In this document: one piece after another, positions 32,784 to 35,638 of the stretch | Layout of the letters: the number at the start of each line of letters is the position of its first letter | How positions within the stretch are numbered: position 1 is the stretch's first letter | DNA from: Rhodonellum sp041748555 | GTDB taxonomy: Bacteria; Bacteroidota; Bacteroidia; Cytophagales; Cyclobacteriaceae | Reading direction: 5' to 3' | Assembly: GCA_041748555.1 (NCBI GenBank) | Contig: JBGTDA010000006.1 | Coordinates: 1-35,638 of the forward strand | DNA length: 35,638 nt | Notes under the pieces: generated by a model | Database searches by the model: none | What the model was told of the DNA's origin: nothing | Seen by the model: only the letters and a program-made list of their open reading frames with translations | Made by a program: the position numbers and the translations under genes

Positions 32784-33260
32784 ATGGAACAGGACAAAAG
32801 GTGGGAACAGAGATTTTCAAACTTTGTGAAAGCACTACACAAACTTTCACAGGCAGTTGAATACATTATGGATAATTTATTAGATAAAGGCGAGCCTATT
32901 GACGATAGTGCTTCAGGTTTTGTGTTGGATGAAATGATTAAGGAGGGTTTAATACAGCGGTTTGAGTATACCCACGAATTGGCTTGGAATGTAATGAAAG
33001 ATTATGCTACATTTCAAGGTAATAATAATGTTGGAGGTAGTAGAGATGCCACTAGAGAAGCCTTTCAGCTAAAACTCTTTTCCGAAGGGAAGGTATGGAT
33101 GGATATGATTATTAGCCGTAACCAAACCTCCCATACCTATAATGAAGATACGGCTGAAGAGATTTATTCCAAAATAATGAATGCGTACTATCCCGCTTTT
33201 TTAGAATTCCAGAAGAATATGGAAGCTAAAAGAAGCGGAGAACAAGGAAAACTTTTATAA
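32784..33260 (+). CDS. hepT: HepT-like HEPN toxin (HI0074 family)
   Basis: A 158-residue all-helical protein of the nucleotidyltransferase substrate-binding (HI0074/HepT) family. The HEPN catalytic signature RX4HXY is intact as R112-NQTS-H117-T-Y119. In type VII systems HepT is an RNase toxin, and the partner MntA neutralises it by adding AMP to the tyrosine of this motif. FEYTHELAWNVMKDY and the glycine-rich loop NNVGGSRDATREAF are family marks. I chose ATG 32784; an ATG at 32742 would add 14 residues with no family similarity. mntA starts 1 base after the stop, so the two are cotranslated. Confidence 0.88.
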   Translation: MEQDKRWEQRFSNFVKALHKLSQAVEYIMDNLLDKGEPIDDSASGFVLDEMIKEGLIQRFEYTHELAWNVMKDYATFQGNNNVGGSRDATREAFQLKLFSEGKVWMDMIISRNQTSHTYNEDTAEEIYSKIMNAYYPAFLEFQKNMEAKRSGEQGKLL

Positions 33261-33261
33261 A

Positions 33262-33594
33262 ATGGAAAATTCAGGCTTGACCAAAGAAGAAATTGACGAC
33301 ATGAGAGCAGTCTTCTCAAAATACCAACAAATAGAAGAAGTATTGATCTATGGCTCAAGGGCAATGGGTAACTTTAAGCCTGCTTCAGATATTGACCTTA
33401 CTTTAACAGGAAAAAATATTGATTTGAGTTTACAAACAAAAATTGAGTTTGATTTAGATGATTTGATGTTGCCATACAAATTTGATATTTCCATTTATGA
33501 TAAAATTACCAACCCTGGATTTCTTGACCACATCAATAGAGTGGGTAAGGAAATCTACAAAAGTAAGGAACAAAGGCATACCCATCGGTTATAG
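33262..33594 (+). CDS. mntA: MntA-like minimal nucleotidyltransferase antitoxin
   Basis: A 110-residue MNT-domain protein of the HI0073 type. The catalytic motif GSX10DXD is intact: G31-S32 in IYGSRAMGNF and D43-I-D45 in SDIDLTL. The third acidic residue is probably D75 in YKFDISIYD. It should transfer AMP to the tyrosine of HepT and so block the toxin. It directly follows hepT, and both frames are intact, so this is the only complete toxin-antitoxin module in the window. The extra tail KSKEQRHTHRL after the usual GKEIYK end is unusual and close to the left end of the transposase remnant. Confidence 0.9.
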   Translation: MENSGLTKEEIDDMRAVFSKYQQIEEVLIYGSRAMGNFKPASDIDLTLTGKNIDLSLQTKIEFDLDDLMLPYKFDISIYDKITNPGFLDHINRVGKEIYKSKEQRHTHRL

Positions 33595-33672
33595 AGACTG
33601 TGTGGAAATTAAGATTACCTATCGTTATTTATTTTTAAACAGCTATTTTTAGTTTGTAAAATATTTTTAATT

Positions 33673-34891
33673 ATGCATTACAAAGATCATCAAGACAGGT
33701 ATCAGATAATGATGCTTTCCTATGATTCGATGATATCCCAAGATAATCCGGTCCGGTTGCTTGATGTGATGTGCCGTAATTTTGTTGAATCCAATCCTGA
33801 TCTTATTTCAAAAAAGGGGAAAAAGAAGAAGGGCCGCAAAGCCTATCCTCCTGCTTCGCTGCTCAACCTTTTGGTATACGGATATTTCAACGGCATTTCC
33901 ACGAGTAGAAAACTTGAGAAGGAATCCCACAGGAACATTGAAGTCATCTGGCTTTTGGAAGGACTTCAGCCGGATCACTGGACAATCAGCGACTTCAGAA
34001 AAGAGAACGGGGAAGCCATAAAAAGCTTTCTCAATACATTCAGGAAGTTTTTAAAGGACCGATCATATATCAGCGGGAAAAGGATAGTCTTCGATGGTTC
34101 CAAAGTGAAAGCATATGCTTCCAAAGATATGCTCACCCAAAGCGGTATTGCTAAAAGGCAGGAATGGCAAATTTGCGGGCTATAACCTCCAGATAGGAGT
34201 CGAAACCCAAAACCATTTCATAATGGCCAACTATCTGACAACTGAGGTAAACGACCGCAAACAGCTTGGGGAATGTGTGAAGGAGACAGTCTCCCATACA
34301 GGTATAAAGCCAAAGGAAGCAGTTGCAGACAAAGGTTATGGGAATTTTAAGGATACATTTTCTTTACAGGATCAGGGAGTTGAGTGTTTTGTACCCCTCC
34401 AAAAAAAGAGAATGACAATAAAGAAGAGCAGGGACTGGTTTTTACCTTTATGAATCGGAAGACAGATACACCTGTCCACAGGGTAAGTTCCTAACCCTGA
34501 TTGCCAGGAATATCAAGTCAGCGGATTCAGTTTATAATAAATACCTATGCAGGGATTGCGCCGGCTGTCCCATCAGGAGCCAATGTACTACTTCAAAACG
34601 TGGAAGGGCTATAAAAAGAAACATAGAGCAGAAAAGAATTGATGTTTATAAGAAAAAACTGCAAGAGGAACTAGTTGTGAAGGCCATTAAAGAAAGAAAA
34701 ACCATAGTTGAACATCCTTTTGGTACAATCAAAGCATTGATGGGAAAGTTTGATCTTGTTCTGTGCGGGAAAAAAAATCGATATGGAAACTAAAAAAAAC
34801 CCACTGTAACCGGTTGTTCTTAAAGGTCCGGCCCAGAAGTATCTCCCCAAACTTTTCTCATTTCGGGAAGCTAAGAAGTTATCTTATATGA
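33673..34891 (+). pseudogene. IS1182-family transposase, decayed
   Basis: The N-terminal DUF772 part is intact (SMISQDNPVRLLDVM, ASLLNLLVYGYFNGISTSRK, LQPDHWTISDFRKENG, RIVFDGSKVKAYASKDML). Around 34145-34165 the frame breaks; GIAKRQ joins almost directly to NGKFAGYNLQIGVETQNHF, although the family has a helical linker of roughly 80-100 residues there. The DDE part continues (TTEVNDRKQLGE, AVADKGYGN), shifts again near 34411 and 34441 (YESEDRYTCPQGKFL, the cysteine cluster CRDCAGCPIRSQC, then VEHPFGTIKALMG) and once more near 34785, ending in CNRLFLKVRPRSISPNF and a stop at 34889-34891. I found no matching terminal inverted repeats, so the ends of the element are not defined. Confidence 0.9.
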
Positions 34892-35638
34892 CCATCCGCA
34901 GCAATATGGCTAGAGGTGCTATTATTCGGCTTTCTACAATCATTTAGCCAGAATAGCTTCCAGACGCTCATAATCTGTTCTAAAAACAGGATACAAATAG
35001 GTTTAATAAGATAAGCCATTAAGGATTTCTTTATCTGCAGGGAAAAACGGGAAGGCTCGACCAGACTAGGGCCATGATAGGTTGAAACGCCCAGGCCCAT
35101 AGTAACTTTTCTCCTTCAAATTCGGATTTTTAAATAATTCGGGATTTACATCTTTATTTTTAGAAATTGTGATTAAGCCTCCATATTGACCAACTATGAC
35201 AACAGGCAGAAAAGACGCCATAAAAGGGGCAATCAAAAACAGTAGGCCACATCTTGACAGAAAGGGGACCTTAACTTCCGGTCAATGTTGCTGGTCCACC
35301 ATCATTTTTTACATTGCCATTCCCTGTTCCGTTCCCGGTTATAATTATGATCCATGCAAAGATGGGGAGTTCGGTCCACAAGCCAAGGGTGCGCTCTGCA
35401 CAGCCAAATAAATAGGGTTTTCCATAGGAAGCCTTTCACAATTTTTTTTTCAGTCCCTTGTCTTCCGTGGCTCAATTCAAACCCCAATTTCTCTAGCATA
35501 GGGTCTGCTGATAAAGTAAATTTATGAGGTTCTATTGGTTTTAAGAGGGTTTTTCTGCAATTTAAGTGAAGACAAGTGCAAGGAACTATGCGAAAGACCT
35601 CCAAAAGGCGTGCACCGCGCAGCCAATATACCAGCACA
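34892..35638. other. Region without a recognisable gene
   Basis: About 750 bases after the transposase remnant. Open frames on both strands (for example minus 35302-35637) lack any protein-like pattern I know. Near the right edge GC-richer sequence appears, with the short palindrome GGTGCACGCC on the minus strand (near 35605). The part after 35200 may belong to a repeated element of this lineage, but this is only an impression. Confidence 0.3.

Noticed and set aside
35302..35637. 111-codon minus-strand open frame at the right edge
   Set aside because: Its composition (many C, R, W, H) is unlike a real Bacteroidota protein, and it has no known motif.
1..35638. CRISPR array, tRNA, rRNA or riboswitch
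   Set aside because: No regularly spaced repeats, no T-loop pattern in the gaps and no known riboswitch core were seen by eye; a covariance-model scan would settle this.

Overview
This window comes from a Bacteroidota genome, most likely a Cytophagales/Cyclobacteriaceae-type marine or freshwater bacterium. The support is a type III glutamine synthetase, a Porin_10-like outer-membrane protein, a type IX secretion (T9SS) C-terminal sorting domain, the Nif3 plus C4 zinc-ribbon gene pair, and many TAnnTTTG promoter boxes typical of the phylum. The placement rests on reading protein families, not on a database search.

Layout. Positions 1-252 (minus) hold part of a RecF of alphaproteobacterial/Rickettsiales type that lacks its N-terminal half. 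It abuts glnN (231-2393, minus) and does not fit a Bacteroidota genome, so it is either a chimeric join or transferred DNA. Then come mtaB (tRNA methylthiotransferase, plus), a DUF805 membrane protein (plus), a GMC oxidoreductase (minus), a MacB/FtsX-type permease (minus) and a minus-strand lpxK - porin - miaE cluster. Divergent from lpxK is the plus-strand pair nif3 - zinc ribbon, ended by a clear terminator. A small secreted protein (plus) converges on a histidine phosphatase (minus).

Positions 14367-17698 form a menaquinone operon: a hotdog thioesterase (probably the DHNA-CoA hydrolase step), isochorismate synthase and MenD, with tight or overlapping junctions. After it, on the minus strand, lie a GH16-fold lipoprotein whose catalytic residues are replaced and an XRE-type regulator with a membrane domain. 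A ParD/ParE-like pair follows on the plus strand, with the toxin frameshifted at a run of ten T. Fumarylacetoacetase and a 1096-residue T9SS-exported beta-helix protein follow on the minus strand, then a saccharopine-dehydrogenase-like reductase and valS on the plus strand.

Downstream of valS (31281 to the end) the window becomes an accessory region. It holds an intact VapB-like antitoxin with a multiply frameshifted VapC, a VOC-family protein, a HepT-MntA (type VII) toxin-antitoxin pair with both signature motifs intact, a decayed IS1182-type transposase with an internal deletion and frameshifts, and about 750 bases with no recognisable gene.

The most notable observations are the GH16 pseudoenzyme (nucleophile Glu to Gln, Asp to Asn, active-site His to Tyr, fold otherwise well kept), the foreign RecF fragment, the homopolymer-disrupted ParE, a nine-G run inside the MenD cofactor motif, and the graded decay of three toxin-antitoxin modules. 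I found no CRISPR array, rRNA or tRNA gene.
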